The notes beneath the pieces were generated by a model that saw only the letters and a list, made by a program, of their open reading frames with translations, was not told where the DNA came from and ran no database searches. The position numbers were made by a program, and so were the translations under genes. This document shows, one piece after another, positions 14,919-22,009 of a stretch of DNA of 26,087 nt (positions within the stretch are counted from its first letter, which is position 1; each line of letters begins with the position of its first letter). The stretch is taken from contig JBJXFE010000035.1 of NCBI GenBank assembly GCA_046153875.1, positions 1 through 26,087 of the forward strand. Reading direction: 5' to 3'. This DNA is from JBJXFE01 sp046153875. Its GTDB lineage: Bacteria > Planctomycetota > Phycisphaerae > Phycisphaerales > UBA1924.

Positions 14919-16136
14919 ATGACCACCATCCGATTCAGGACGGCATCCGCGGCTGTTCTCGCGTTCGCCGGCCTCGCGGCCGCGCAGTCCAGTTTCCAGG
15001 GCATCGGCTTCCTGCCGGGATGCCCGCACTACAGCTACCCCCTCGACATCTCCGGCGACGGCTCGGCGGTCGCGGCGGCGGCGACCGACACGCACGGCGC
15101 GGGCCAGCCCGTGCGGTGGACGCAGGCGACGGGCGTGGTGTCGCTCGGGGAAATCCCCGGCGTGTGGGCGCTCACGGCCAACGGCGAGTCCATCAGCGTG
15201 TCGCACGACGGCTCGGTCGTCGTCGGATCGTCGCCCGGCCCGACGGCACGCGAGGCCTTCCGATGGACGCAGGCCACGGGCATGGTCGGGCTGGGCAACC
15301 TCGGCGGCGTACCCAACTCGGCCGCATACAGCGAGCGATGCTCGGCTGACGGCGCCGTGGTCGTGGGCACGGGCGACTACACCTTTGGCTCGTCGGGAAT
15401 CCTCTCCGGCGAGGCATTCCGCTGGACCCAAGCCACGGGGATGGTCGGACTGGGGCACATGGCCACGTCGGGTGTGCTGTACACCACGGCCCGAGGGTGC
15501 TCGGCGGACGGGTCGGTCGTCGTCGGCTACGGGACCACGGACCAGGGATGGGAAGCGTTCCGATGGACGCAGGCCGGTGGGATGGTCGCGCTCGGCGATC
15601 ACCCGGGCGGGCCCGTCGATTCCGCCGCGATCTCGTGCTCCGCCGACGGAAGCACGCTTGTCGGCTGGATCCGCACTGACACGCGCTACGAGCCGGCCAA
15701 GTGGACGCAAGCCACGGGCTGCGTCAGCCTCGGCACGCTCCCGTCCATGGGGGAGGACAACTACGCCGCGGACTGCACCCCGGACGGCGCGATCGTCGTC
15801 GGGTCGTGCAGCATCATCTATGGCGGGCTGCAGGGCCAGGAGGTCTGCGGGCAGGCGTTCATCTGGGACGCCATCAACGGCATGCGCGACATCAAGGAGC
15901 AGTTGATGCTCCGGGATGTCTCGGGGGTCGTGGGCTGGACGCTGTACGCCGCCGTCGCCGTCGCCGACGACGGCAAGACGATCGCCGGCGTCGGCCTGAA
16001 CCCGCAAGGCGAGTACGAGGGTTGGGTCGCCCGCCTGGACACGGGTCCGTGCTACGCCGACTGCAACGGCGACGGGGCGCTCACCGTCGCGGACTTCGGG
16101 TGTTTCCAGACGAAGTACGTGATCGGGTGTCCGTAG
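14919..16136 (+). CDS. Secreted HAF-repeat protein with half a GC-type dockerin (2 of 3)
   Basis: The product has 405 residues from ATG 14919, with a strong AGGAGG at 14907-14912, six bases upstream. Signal peptide SAAVLAFAGLAAAQ is followed by HAF repeats with the consensus (A/E)FRWTQATGMVGLG and CSADGSVVVG. Unlike the other six dockerin proteins here, its tail holds a single EF-hand-like repeat (DCNGDGALTVADFGCFQTKYVIGCP region) directly after the propeller, so one 26-28-residue unit is missing. The terminal GCP is kept. It lies 51 bases after the previous gene and 33 before the next and is likely cotranscribed. Confidence 0.9.
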   Translation: MTTIRFRTASAAVLAFAGLAAAQSSFQGIGFLPGCPHYSYPLDISGDGSAVAAAATDTHGAGQPVRWTQATGVVSLGEIPGVWALTANGESISVSHDGSVVVGSSPGPTAREAFRWTQATGMVGLGNLGGVPNSAAYSERCSADGAVVVGTGDYTFGSSGILSGEAFRWTQATGMVGLGHMATSGVLYTTARGCSADGSVVVGYGTTDQGWEAFRWTQAGGMVALGDHPGGPVDSAAISCSADGSTLVGWIRTDTRYEPAKWTQATGCVSLGTLPSMGEDNYAADCTPDGAIVVGSCSIIYGGLQGQEVCGQAFIWDAINGMRDIKEQLMLRDVSGVVGWTLYAAVAVADDGKTIAGVGLNPQGEYEGWVARLDTGPCYADCNGDGALTVADFGCFQTKYVIGCP

Positions 16137-16169
16137 GGAGCCCGGTGACACACACAGGGACGAGTGCCC

Positions 16170-17396
16170 ATGAACAATCGTGAAGTCATCATCATGGCGT
16201 GCGGCACGGCTCTGGCGGCGAACGCGGCCCTGGCCCAGCCCGCGCAGTTCATTCCGCTCGGATTCCTCCCCGGGAACTCCTGGACCCAGGCCACAGCGAT
16301 CAGCGCCGACGGCACTGTCGTGGTCGGCCGCGCGCTCGGATCGCCGACGAGGGGGTTCCGCTGGACCTCAACCACCGGGATCCAGGCGCTCGCCACGCCG
16401 GCCGGTTTCGCCGATGCCGAGCCGTACGCCGTGAGCGCCGACGGCGCGGTGATCGCCGGCGACTGCATCAACTTCTCGGGCAGTGCCTGTATGTGGACAC
16501 CGCCTGCTGTGCAGGCCCTGAGCGGCCTGCTCGGCGCACTCAGCTGCGGGGCGTCGGGTGTCAGCGCCAACGGCGCCGTGATTGTCGGTTCGAGCTACTC
16601 CGGTCCGGCGGAAGCGGTGCGCTGGATCGCCGGAGTTCCGCACGGGCTCGGCGACCTCCCCGGGGGCGACTTCAACAGCCACGCGAATGCCGCGAGCGCC
16701 GACGGCTCGGTCATCGTCGGATTCGGCGAATCGGCCTCCGGCATCGAGGCGTTCCGGTGGACACAGGCCGGCGGGATGCAGGGCCTCGGTGACCTGCCCG
16801 GCGGCAACTTCTACAGCTTCGCGCAAAGCACCAGCGCCGACGGGGCGGTCGTGGTCGGGTGGGGAAATGGGCCGCCGAGCACGCTGTCCCGCGCCTTTCG
16901 ATGGACCGCCGGGGGCGGGATGCAGGATCTCGGCACGCTCCCCGGGGCCCCCAGCAGCGCCGCTTTCGGCGTTAACGCCGCCGGGGACCTCGTGGTCGGC
17001 GAGTCGCCCTTCATGGGGCCGGGGCCGCGCGCGTGCGTCTGGACGGCGGGCACAGGCATGATCGAACTGCGGGCGCGTCTGCTCGCGCTCGGGGCCACGG
17101 GGCTGGACGGATGGACCCTCGATCGCGCGACCGGGGTCTCGGCCGACGGCACACGCATCGTCGGCTACGGCGACGACCCGGCGGGGCACGGCCAGGCGTG
17201 GCTCGCGATCATCCCGCGGTCGGCATCCTGCTACCCCGATTGCAACGGCAGCGGCGCTCTCACCGTCGCGGACTTCGGTTGCTTCCAGGGCAAGTTCGTG
17301 CTGGGCGATCTGTACGCCGATTGCAACGCCGGCGGCACGCTGACCGTCGCCGACTTCGGCTGCTTCCAGGGGAAGTACGTGCTGGGATGCCCCTAG
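16170..17396 (+). CDS. Secreted HAF-repeat protein with GC-type dockerin tail (3 of 3)
   Basis: The product has 408 residues from ATG 16170 (GTG 16164 is two codons upstream; ATG preferred). The N terminus (IIMACGTALAANAALAQ) is a signal peptide. About six HAF-type repeats follow (FRWTQAGGMQGLGDLPGG, SADG.VVVG), then two dockerin repeats (DCNGSGALTVADFGCFQ, DCNAGGTLTVADFGCFQ) ending LGCP. Repeat units resemble those of the two upstream genes, so the three genes probably arose by tandem duplication. GGGAC-rich low-complexity bases follow the stop (17397-17426). Confidence 0.9.
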   Translation: MNNREVIIMACGTALAANAALAQPAQFIPLGFLPGNSWTQATAISADGTVVVGRALGSPTRGFRWTSTTGIQALATPAGFADAEPYAVSADGAVIAGDCINFSGSACMWTPPAVQALSGLLGALSCGASGVSANGAVIVGSSYSGPAEAVRWIAGVPHGLGDLPGGDFNSHANAASADGSVIVGFGESASGIEAFRWTQAGGMQGLGDLPGGNFYSFAQSTSADGAVVVGWGNGPPSTLSRAFRWTAGGGMQDLGTLPGAPSSAAFGVNAAGDLVVGESPFMGPGPRACVWTAGTGMIELRARLLALGATGLDGWTLDRATGVSADGTRIVGYGDDPAGHGQAWLAIIPRSASCYPDCNGSGALTVADFGCFQGKFVLGDLYADCNAGGTLTVADFGCFQGKYVLGCP

Positions 17397-17483
17397 GGAG
17401 GGACGGTGGGACATAGGGACAAAGGTATGAAGTTACCCGCCGCGGCGTGCAGTTTCCGAGACGGAACGCCGAGCGCCCCGCCC

Positions 17484-17489
17484 TACACT
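17484..17489 (+). promoter_or_regulatory. -10-like TACACT eight bases before the MEMO gene
   Basis: TACACT ends eight bases before ATG 17498, which would put the transcript start at or within a base or two of the start codon. The same spacing recurs before ATG 18914, ATG 20104, GTG 23691 and, on the minus strand, ATG 19986. No clear TTGACA-like -35 box is present. Confidence 0.45.
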
Positions 17490-17497
17490 TGGGCCCC

Positions 17498-18874
17498 ATG
17501 ACCACCCCGCCCAGCCCGCCCGATCAACCGACGCCCGACGCACCGCAGCCCACGCCCGCGGCCAGGTTCGACCCCGCCGCCGCCCACCAGAACAAGCCGC
17601 GCCTCCGCCCCGTCCGCGGGTTCCCGGCCAAACACGGCGAGCAGGTCATGCTCGGCATCGCCGACGCCCGTCAGATTTCCGACAAGATGATCGTCACCTC
17701 GCCCGCCGTGCAGACCATCCTCCCGCTCATGAACGGCGAGCGCACCCTCGACGAGATCATCTCCGAGGTCGGGCGCGGCCTCACCCGCCCGATCATGGAG
17801 TCCCTTGTCGCCCAGCTCGACGAGGCCGCGCTGATCTTCGGCCCGAAGTTCGACGCGCTGCTCACCAAGACCCGCGCCGAGTTCGACGCCTCGCCCAACC
17901 TGCCGCCCGCGTCCACGGCCGCGTTCGCCGATGCGGTCGTCTCGGGCGCGCTCGGCCGCGAGGCGACCGAGGAGGAGAAAAGCTCCCAGGGCGCGGCCAA
18001 GCTCCGAGAGCTGATGGACCAGTGGATGGCCAAGGCCCTCGAGAACGCCGACAAGCCCAGCTTCGACGAGCTGCCCAAGGCCGTCATCGCCCCGCACGTC
18101 GACTACCCGCGCGGCTGGATGAACTACGCCGCGGCGTGGGGGCGGATGCGCGTCGTCGACCGCCCCGACCGCGTCGTCATCCTCGGCGCCAACCACTTCG
18201 GCCAGTCCACCGGCGTCGCAGCCTGCGACAAGGGCTTCGAGACGCCGCTGGGGCTGTCCGACGCCGACGCGGACATGGTCCGCATCATGCGCGCCCGCTT
18301 CGGCGACAAACTCTTCGAGAACCGCTACGACCACGAGAAGGAGCACTCGATCGAGCTCCAGGTCGCGTGGGTCCAGCACTGCCTCGGCGCGGACGACTCC
18401 GGCGCCTTCTGCAAGGTCTTCGGCGCCCTCGTCCACGACCCGGCCGTCAACAACGGCGAGTCCTACGACGGCCAGGGCGTCGCCCTCATGCCCTTCGCCG
18501 AGGCCCTGCGCGACGCGATCGCCGAGCTCCCCGGCAAGACCCTCGTCGTCTCCTCCGCGGATCTGAGCCACGTCGGCCCGATGTTCGGCGACCCCCACGC
18601 GCTCGCCGGCGAAGAGGAACCCGCGGTCGGTTTCCGCAACAAGGTGCTCAAGCACGATCAGGAGATGCTCGAGCTCGTCCGCCGCATCAAGCCCGACGAA
18701 CTCGTCGCCGCCATGGCCTGGCAGCAGAACCCCACCCGCTGGTGCTCCACCGGCAACATCGTCGCGACCATGCTCGCCGTGCAGCCCACCGAGGTCGAGC
18801 TGCTCAGCTACACCGCCGCCATGGACCCGCAGGGCATGGGCCTGGTCTCCTCCGCCGCCGCCGTGATGCGCTGA
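17498..18874 (+). CDS. amrB: AmmeMemoRadiSam system protein B (MEMO family) with N-terminal winged-helix-like domain
   Basis: The product has 458 residues. ATG 17498 is chosen because the -10-like TACACT lies just upstream; the frame extends to 17447 without signal-like sequence. Residues ~30-115 (LPLMNGERTLDEIISEVG, then MESLVAQLDEAALI) resemble the winged-helix domain fused to many bacterial MEMO proteins, and more distantly PqqD. Residues ~190-455 are the MEMO domain: APHVDY (His200), GANHFG (His233), EHSIELQ, SADLSHVG and WCSTGNI (Cys416) correspond to the metal-site-like His/His/Cys of human MEMO1. The biochemical role is unsettled in bacteria. No AMMECR1-family gene or its usual radical SAM partner is in the window. 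Confidence 0.88.
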   Translation: MTTPPSPPDQPTPDAPQPTPAARFDPAAAHQNKPRLRPVRGFPAKHGEQVMLGIADARQISDKMIVTSPAVQTILPLMNGERTLDEIISEVGRGLTRPIMESLVAQLDEAALIFGPKFDALLTKTRAEFDASPNLPPASTAAFADAVVSGALGREATEEEKSSQGAAKLRELMDQWMAKALENADKPSFDELPKAVIAPHVDYPRGWMNYAAAWGRMRVVDRPDRVVILGANHFGQSTGVAACDKGFETPLGLSDADADMVRIMRARFGDKLFENRYDHEKEHSIELQVAWVQHCLGADDSGAFCKVFGALVHDPAVNNGESYDGQGVALMPFAEALRDAIAELPGKTLVVSSADLSHVGPMFGDPHALAGEEEPAVGFRNKVLKHDQEMLELVRRIKPDELVAAMAWQQNPTRWCSTGNIVATMLAVQPTEVELLSYTAAMDPQGMGLVSSAAAVMR

Positions 18875-18898
18875 ACCGGCCGTCCGCCCGGGTTTTTT
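18875..18898 (+). terminator. Weak intrinsic terminator candidate
   Basis: A GC-rich stretch with complementary CCGG ends (about 18877 and 18888) is followed by six T (18893-18898), directly after the MEMO gene stop. The stem is short, so the call is weak. The T run also lies just upstream of the TerB gene's -10-like element. Confidence 0.3.
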
Positions 18899-18901
18899 CG
18901 C

Positions 18902-18907
18902 TACACT
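18902..18907 (+). promoter_or_regulatory. -10-like TACACT six bases before the TerB-like gene
   Basis: TACACT is followed by six bases and ATG 18914. With a normal seven-base distance from -10 to transcript start, the mRNA would begin at the start codon. The absence of a Shine-Dalgarno sequence agrees. Confidence 0.45.
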
Positions 18908-18913
18908 CTGCCC

Positions 18914-19333
18914 ATGCACATGGCCGACATGGAGCTTCTCTCCGCGGCGTGCTGCCTCGTGGCCGCGGACGGGCAGGTCGGCGACCGCGAGATGAAGGCC
19001 CTGAAGTTCATCGCCGACAAGGCCGGCGTGAGCGACTTCTACCTCACCTCCCTCCTCGACCAGGCGAAGCGCGACAAGGAGTTCTACCAGCAGCAGTTCC
19101 GCATCGCGCTGGGCGACCCGATCAAGACCATGCGCAACCTGCTGATCGTCGCCGCGACCGACGGCATGATCGCCGCGAGCGAGCTCACCATCCTGCACGC
19201 CTTCCGCGACAAACTCGCCGTCACCCCCGCGAAGTTCGACGACCTCATCGCCGAGCTCAAGGGCAAGGTCCGCGCTCATCGGCGCGACCACGGCAAGAGC
19301 CCCGACGATCCGTCGAAGCCGCTCAAGAAATAG
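18914..19333 (+). CDS. TerB-like (tellurite resistance TerB / DjlA-N-like) protein
   Basis: The product has 139 residues and is all-helical. LLSAACCLVAADGQVGDREMKAL and a second LLIVAATDGMIAASELTIL are the two acidic D-G-x-(V/I)-x-xxE metal-binding-like helical motifs of the TerB superfamily, separated by about 60 residues. Family members are usually membrane-stress or metal-linked, but no other ter gene is present, so a tellurite role should not be inferred. The second ATG (18920) could also start. The C-terminal ~20 residues are Lys/Arg-rich and likely disordered. It lies 39 bases after the MEMO gene and converges on the PIN toxin gene. Confidence 0.8.
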   Translation: MHMADMELLSAACCLVAADGQVGDREMKALKFIADKAGVSDFYLTSLLDQAKRDKEFYQQQFRIALGDPIKTMRNLLIVAATDGMIAASELTILHAFRDKLAVTPAKFDDLIAELKGKVRAHRRDHGKSPDDPSKPLKK

Positions 19334-19360
19334 ACGCGCCCGCCCACCCGCGAGCTCGAA

Positions 19361-19771
19361 TCAGCGCAGCCTGTCGTAAAACTCGCGAGGCGACAGGATC
19401 GGGATCCCCTCGACCTTCTTCATCGCGAGCAGCGCAGCATCCCCCGTGACCAGCGCGCCGGCGCGCCCCGCCACCGCCGTGCCCAAAACGGGAATGTCGT
19501 CGGGATCCGGACACGCGACGCCCGCGGGCGCGATCGGCTCGACGATCTCGGCTTCCTCGCGCAGCAGTTCTTCATAGCGGCGGGCCTGCTCGCCCGGCAT
19601 CTTCAGTTTCGTCGTCAGGTGCCCGCGCAGCTCCGCGAGGATGTGCTCGCTCAGCACGATCGTGTGGCCCTGAAGACACACACCCACGAGCGCCTCGCAC
19701 AGGCCACGCGTGGCCGCGCCGGCGAACAGCACGTTCGTGTCCAGGACCACCCTCAGCCGGGCCGCTCTCAC
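19361..19771 (-). CDS. PIN-domain toxin (VapC-like ribonuclease)
   Basis: The product has 136 residues. The PIN-domain acidic residues are visible: Asp11 in VVLDTNVLF, Glu47 in SEHILAEL, Asp89/Asp91/Asp92 in CPDPDDIPVL, and Asp111 in LVTGDAALL. This is the putative toxin PIN family (COG1569-like), Mg-dependent RNases that cut RNA when not bound by antitoxin. Its ATG overlaps the antitoxin's stop by four bases (19768-19771), the usual antitoxin-first layout. All key residues are present, so it is probably functional. Confidence 0.88.
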   Translation of the reverse strand: MRAARLRVVLDTNVLFAGAATRGLCEALVGVCLQGHTIVLSEHILAELRGHLTTKLKMPGEQARRYEELLREEAEIVEPIAPAGVACPDPDDIPVLGTAVAGRAGALVTGDAALLAMKKVEGIPILSPREFYDRLR

Positions 19772-19986
19772 GAGATCGCCCGGAACACGTCCTCATCGGT
19801 GAGCAGGCCCTGCGCCTCGGCCAGCGGGAGCGCCCGATCCCGGATCGCCCGGAACCGCTCGACGGCGACGTACCGGCGCAGCGCCTCGCGGGCCAGGTCG
19901 CTGACCGGGCGCTTCTGCCGGCGCCCGAGCCGCTCGATCTCGCGCCGCAGCGCGGGCGGCAGCCGGATGGACAGCGGTTTCTCCAT
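19768..19986 (-). CDS. Ribbon-helix-helix antitoxin of the PIN toxin
   Basis: The product has 72 residues from ATG 19986. An upstream in-frame ATG at 19995 falls inside the -10-like TACAAT, so the shorter start is preferred. The N terminus KPLSIRLPPALRREIERLGRR is a CopG/MetJ-type ribbon-helix-helix DNA-binding fold (one beta strand, two helices, with VSDLAREALRRYV as the second helix). The C-terminal ~25 residues probably bind and block the toxin. It is first in a two-gene operon and should repress its own promoter, where two TGTCRTAC direct repeats occur. Confidence 0.87.
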   Translation of the reverse strand: MEKPLSIRLPPALRREIERLGRRQKRPVSDLAREALRRYVAVERFRAIRDRALPLAEAQGLLTDEDVFRAIS

Positions 19987-20004
19987 GTATGACATTGTAC
20001 GACA
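19987..20004 (-). promoter_or_regulatory. Antitoxin promoter/operator: TGTCRTAC direct repeats around TACAAT
   Basis: On the minus strand, TGTCGTAC (20004-19997), two bases, TGTCATAC (19994-19987): an 8-base direct repeat with 10-base period, the helical-turn spacing expected for two ribbon-helix-helix dimers. A -10-like TACAAT (19999-19994) lies inside it and ends seven bases before ATG 19986. Binding would directly block the promoter. Confidence 0.5.
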
Positions 20005-20089
20005 CGATCAGGCCCCGGGTGCACCGAAAGCCGCGGCACGGTTGCCCGTTCCGCCCTTGCCCGTCGGTGCGAGCCGCGCTGGTTCGGTA

Positions 20090-20095
20090 TATACT
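20090..20095 (+). promoter_or_regulatory. -10-like TATACT eight bases before the radical SAM gene
   Basis: TATACT, five of six bases matching TATAAT, ends eight bases before ATG 20104. There is no Shine-Dalgarno sequence before this start and no clear -35 box. Confidence 0.5.
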
Positions 20096-20103
20096 CGGTA
20101 CGC

Positions 20104-21237
20104 ATGGACGCCCCCGCCCCCACTCCCGGCGCGGCCGAGTTTCGCGACGCCGTGGATCACCCCAACCTGCGCGGGCGCGGCGCCGGGCTGAACCCCGGCA
20201 GCCGCTTCGAGGACATCCGCCTCCATGTCCTGGGCGAGTTCCTCGACGAGCAGGCCGCGGAGCACCCGGGCGGCGCCCGCGTCCCCACGCGCGTCTACGA
20301 GGACGACTCGCGCACCATCATCAACCGCGTCGAGTCCCCGGACATCAGCTTCTCCTGGACGATCAACCCGTACCGCGGCTGCGAGCACGGGTGCATCTAT
20401 TGCTACGCCCGCCCGGGGCACGAGTATTTCGGCCTCTCCAGCGGGCTGGACTTCGAGACGAAGATCTTCGCCAAGACCCGCGCGCCGGAGCTGCTGCGGG
20501 CGGAGCTCGCCTCGCCGAAGTGGTCCCCCGAGACCATCGTCATGTCGGGCGTCACGGACCCGTACCAGCCGGTCGAGCGGCGGCTGCGCATCACGCGCGG
20601 GTGCCTGGAGGTGCTCGCCGAGTGCCGCCAGCCGGTGGCGCTCATCACCAAGAACGCGCTGATCCTCCGCGACCTGGACCTGCTGACGGAGCTCAACCGG
20701 CACGGCGCGGTGCGGGCGGCGATCAGCCTGACCACGCTGGACAACGCGCTCGCGTCGAAGCTCGAGCCGCGTGCCTCGAGCCCGCGCGAGCGGCTCGGCG
20801 CCATCCGCACGCTCGCCGACGCCGGCATCCCCGTCACCGTCATGACCGCGCCGATGATCCCGGCGATCAACGACCGCGAGATGCCCGCGCTGCTCAAGGC
20901 CGCGGCCGAGGCGGGCGCGACGACCGCCGGGTACACGCTCATGCGCCTGCCGTACCAGATCAAGGCGCTCTTCCTCGAATGGCTCCAGCGCCACGTCCCC
21001 GAGCGTGCTGCGCACGTCGAGTCGCTCATCCGCGGCGCCCGCGGCGGCAAGCTCTACGACGCGACGCCCGGCATCCGCCACTCGGGCACGGGCGAGTACG
21101 CCGCGCAGCTCGGGCGGACGTTCAGCGTCTTCGCGAAGCGCTTCAGGCTCAATCGCCCGGGCGCATCGATGAACACCGCGGCGTTCATCCGCCCCGACCC
21201 GCCGCGCGACCCGCGGCAGCCGGGGCTGTTCGGGTGA
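20104..21237 (+). CDS. PA0069-family radical SAM protein
   Basis: The product has 377 residues. The iron-sulfur cluster motif is CX3CX2C, with Cys93, Cys97 and Cys100 in GCEHGCIYCYA, as in the SplB-like PA0069 family. Downstream are VMSGVTDPYQPVE and the ITKNALILRDLDLL strand of the partial TIM barrel. The C-terminal region with RHSGTGEYAAQLGRTF and the final Arg/Pro-rich residues ending PGLFG are also typical of the family. The substrate is unknown; family members are often near DNA repair genes. It is monocistronic here, and its length matches the family (about 350-390). It is not the radical SAM partner of the MEMO system. Confidence 0.92.
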   Translation: MDAPAPTPGAAEFRDAVDHPNLRGRGAGLNPGSRFEDIRLHVLGEFLDEQAAEHPGGARVPTRVYEDDSRTIINRVESPDISFSWTINPYRGCEHGCIYCYARPGHEYFGLSSGLDFETKIFAKTRAPELLRAELASPKWSPETIVMSGVTDPYQPVERRLRITRGCLEVLAECRQPVALITKNALILRDLDLLTELNRHGAVRAAISLTTLDNALASKLEPRASSPRERLGAIRTLADAGIPVTVMTAPMIPAINDREMPALLKAAAEAGATTAGYTLMRLPYQIKALFLEWLQRHVPERAAHVESLIRGARGGKLYDATPGIRHSGTGEYAAQLGRTFSVFAKRFRLNRPGASMNTAAFIRPDPPRDPRQPGLFG

Positions 21238-21313
21238 AGTTGCTCCCGGCCGCGGGGGTGCGAGGCAAGCACATCCGCGTCGAAAACGGTTGCCGCGGAC
21301 GGCCGCGCGCCGT

Positions 21314-21331
21314 AGCATCTCTTCGGATGCT
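21314..21331. promoter_or_regulatory. Inverted repeat upstream of the Phd-like antitoxin
   Basis: AGCATC, six bases, GATGCT forms an inverted repeat 28 bases before ATG 21359. It could be the operator for Phd/YefM-type autoregulation or a small hairpin. A Shine-Dalgarno sequence (GGAGG at 21347-21351) lies between it and the start. Confidence 0.35.
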
Positions 21332-21358
21332 GATTCGATGCGTTGTGGAGGCTCCGCC

Positions 21359-21658
21359 ATGATCCGCCCCGAAGACATCTCCTCGCTCACCTCGTTCAAG
21401 CGCGACACCACCGCCCACGTCCGGCGTTTGCAGAAGAGCAAGCGGCCCGCCATCCTCACCGTCAACGGCAAGGCCTCGCTCGTGGTCATGGATGCCGGCG
21501 CGTACCAGAAGATGCTCGACGATTGGGATTTCGCCGACTCGGTGGAGCACATCAAGCGCGGGCTGGCTTCCTTCGAACGGGGCGAGGGGATGCCCGCCCG
21601 TGAGGCGCTGCTGACCCTGAAGAGGAGGCTGCACCGGTCGCGGTCGAGGGCCGCGTGA
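21359..21658 (+). CDS. Phd/YefM-type antitoxin
   Basis: The product has 99 residues from ATG 21359, with GGAGG seven bases upstream. The N-terminal ~60 residues (SSLTSFKRDTTAHVRRLQKS, AILTVNGKASLVVMDAGAYQKML) match the Phd/YefM DNA-binding fold. The C-terminal helix region (DSVEHIKRGLASFERGEGM) is the toxin-neutralising part in this family. Its TGA overlaps the toxin's GTG (GTGA, 21655-21658). The Arg-rich end (HRSRSRAA) is unusual and may be linker drift. Confidence 0.88.
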   Translation: MIRPEDISSLTSFKRDTTAHVRRLQKSKRPAILTVNGKASLVVMDAGAYQKMLDDWDFADSVEHIKRGLASFERGEGMPAREALLTLKRRLHRSRSRAA

Positions 21659-21954
21659 GGTTCCGCGTTGCGATCGGCCTCGCCGCGTTCCTGGACGCCG
21701 AGGCGATCTTCGACTTCATCCGCGCCGACTCGCCGGTTGAAGCGGGTCGGTGGCTCGACGGCCTGCTCGCGGCGATCGACTCTCTCGGGCACTTTCCGCG
21801 ACGCTTCCCGCGCGCCCCGCAAGCCCGCCCGACTCGGCGCGAAGTCCGCCGGATGCTCTACAAATCGCACCGCGTCTTCTTCACGGTCGTCGGCAGGGAG
21901 GTGCGCATCCTCCACATCCGGCACGGCGCGCGGCTGCCCCGACGCGAGCCGTGA
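21655..21954 (+). CDS. ParE/RelE-superfamily toxin
   Basis: The product has 99 residues from GTG 21655, which overlaps the antitoxin stop. The pattern AAFLDAEAIFDFIRADSPVEAGRWLDGLLAAIDSL followed by FPRAP, EVRRMLYKSHRVFFTVVGREVRILHIRHGAR is the helix-helix-beta layout of ParE/RelE toxins with the typical C-terminal basic HGAR element. The target, gyrase (ParE) or ribosome-bound mRNA (RelE), cannot be told from sequence alone. Confidence 0.87.
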   Translation: MRFRVAIGLAAFLDAEAIFDFIRADSPVEAGRWLDGLLAAIDSLGHFPRRFPRAPQARPTRREVRRMLYKSHRVFFTVVGREVRILHIRHGARLPRREP

Positions 21955-22009
21955 CACAACGGGCGTCATGGCACGATGCGCGCCACGCCGCGGCGGAGCC
22001 TGCACACAC

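Noticed and set aside
14136..16151. 671-codon minus-strand frame across two HAF genes
   Set aside because: Antisense to repeat proteins; the repeated look comes from the HAF repeats on the plus strand.
1..17396. Cellulosome-like complex
   Set aside because: Dockerin-like modules are present, but no cohesin domain, scaffoldin or recognisable cellulase or carbohydrate-binding module was seen.
17483..19291. 602-codon open frame on the minus strand across the MEMO and TerB-like genes
   Set aside because: Gly/Val/Glu-rich antisense artefact; it spans two well-supported genes and the gap between them.
18914..19333. Tellurite resistance operon
   Set aside because: A lone TerB-like domain without TerC, TerD or related genes; the fold is used widely for other purposes.
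17498..21237. A complete AmmeMemoRadiSam three-gene system
   Set aside because: Only the MEMO component is present. The radical SAM protein belongs to the PA0069 type with its own CX3CX2C context, and no AMMECR1-like gene was found.
20008..22005. 665-codon minus-strand frame across the radical SAM and Phd/ParE genes
   Set aside because: Antisense shadow with low-complexity Arg/Ala composition; three genes on the other strand have clear motifs.
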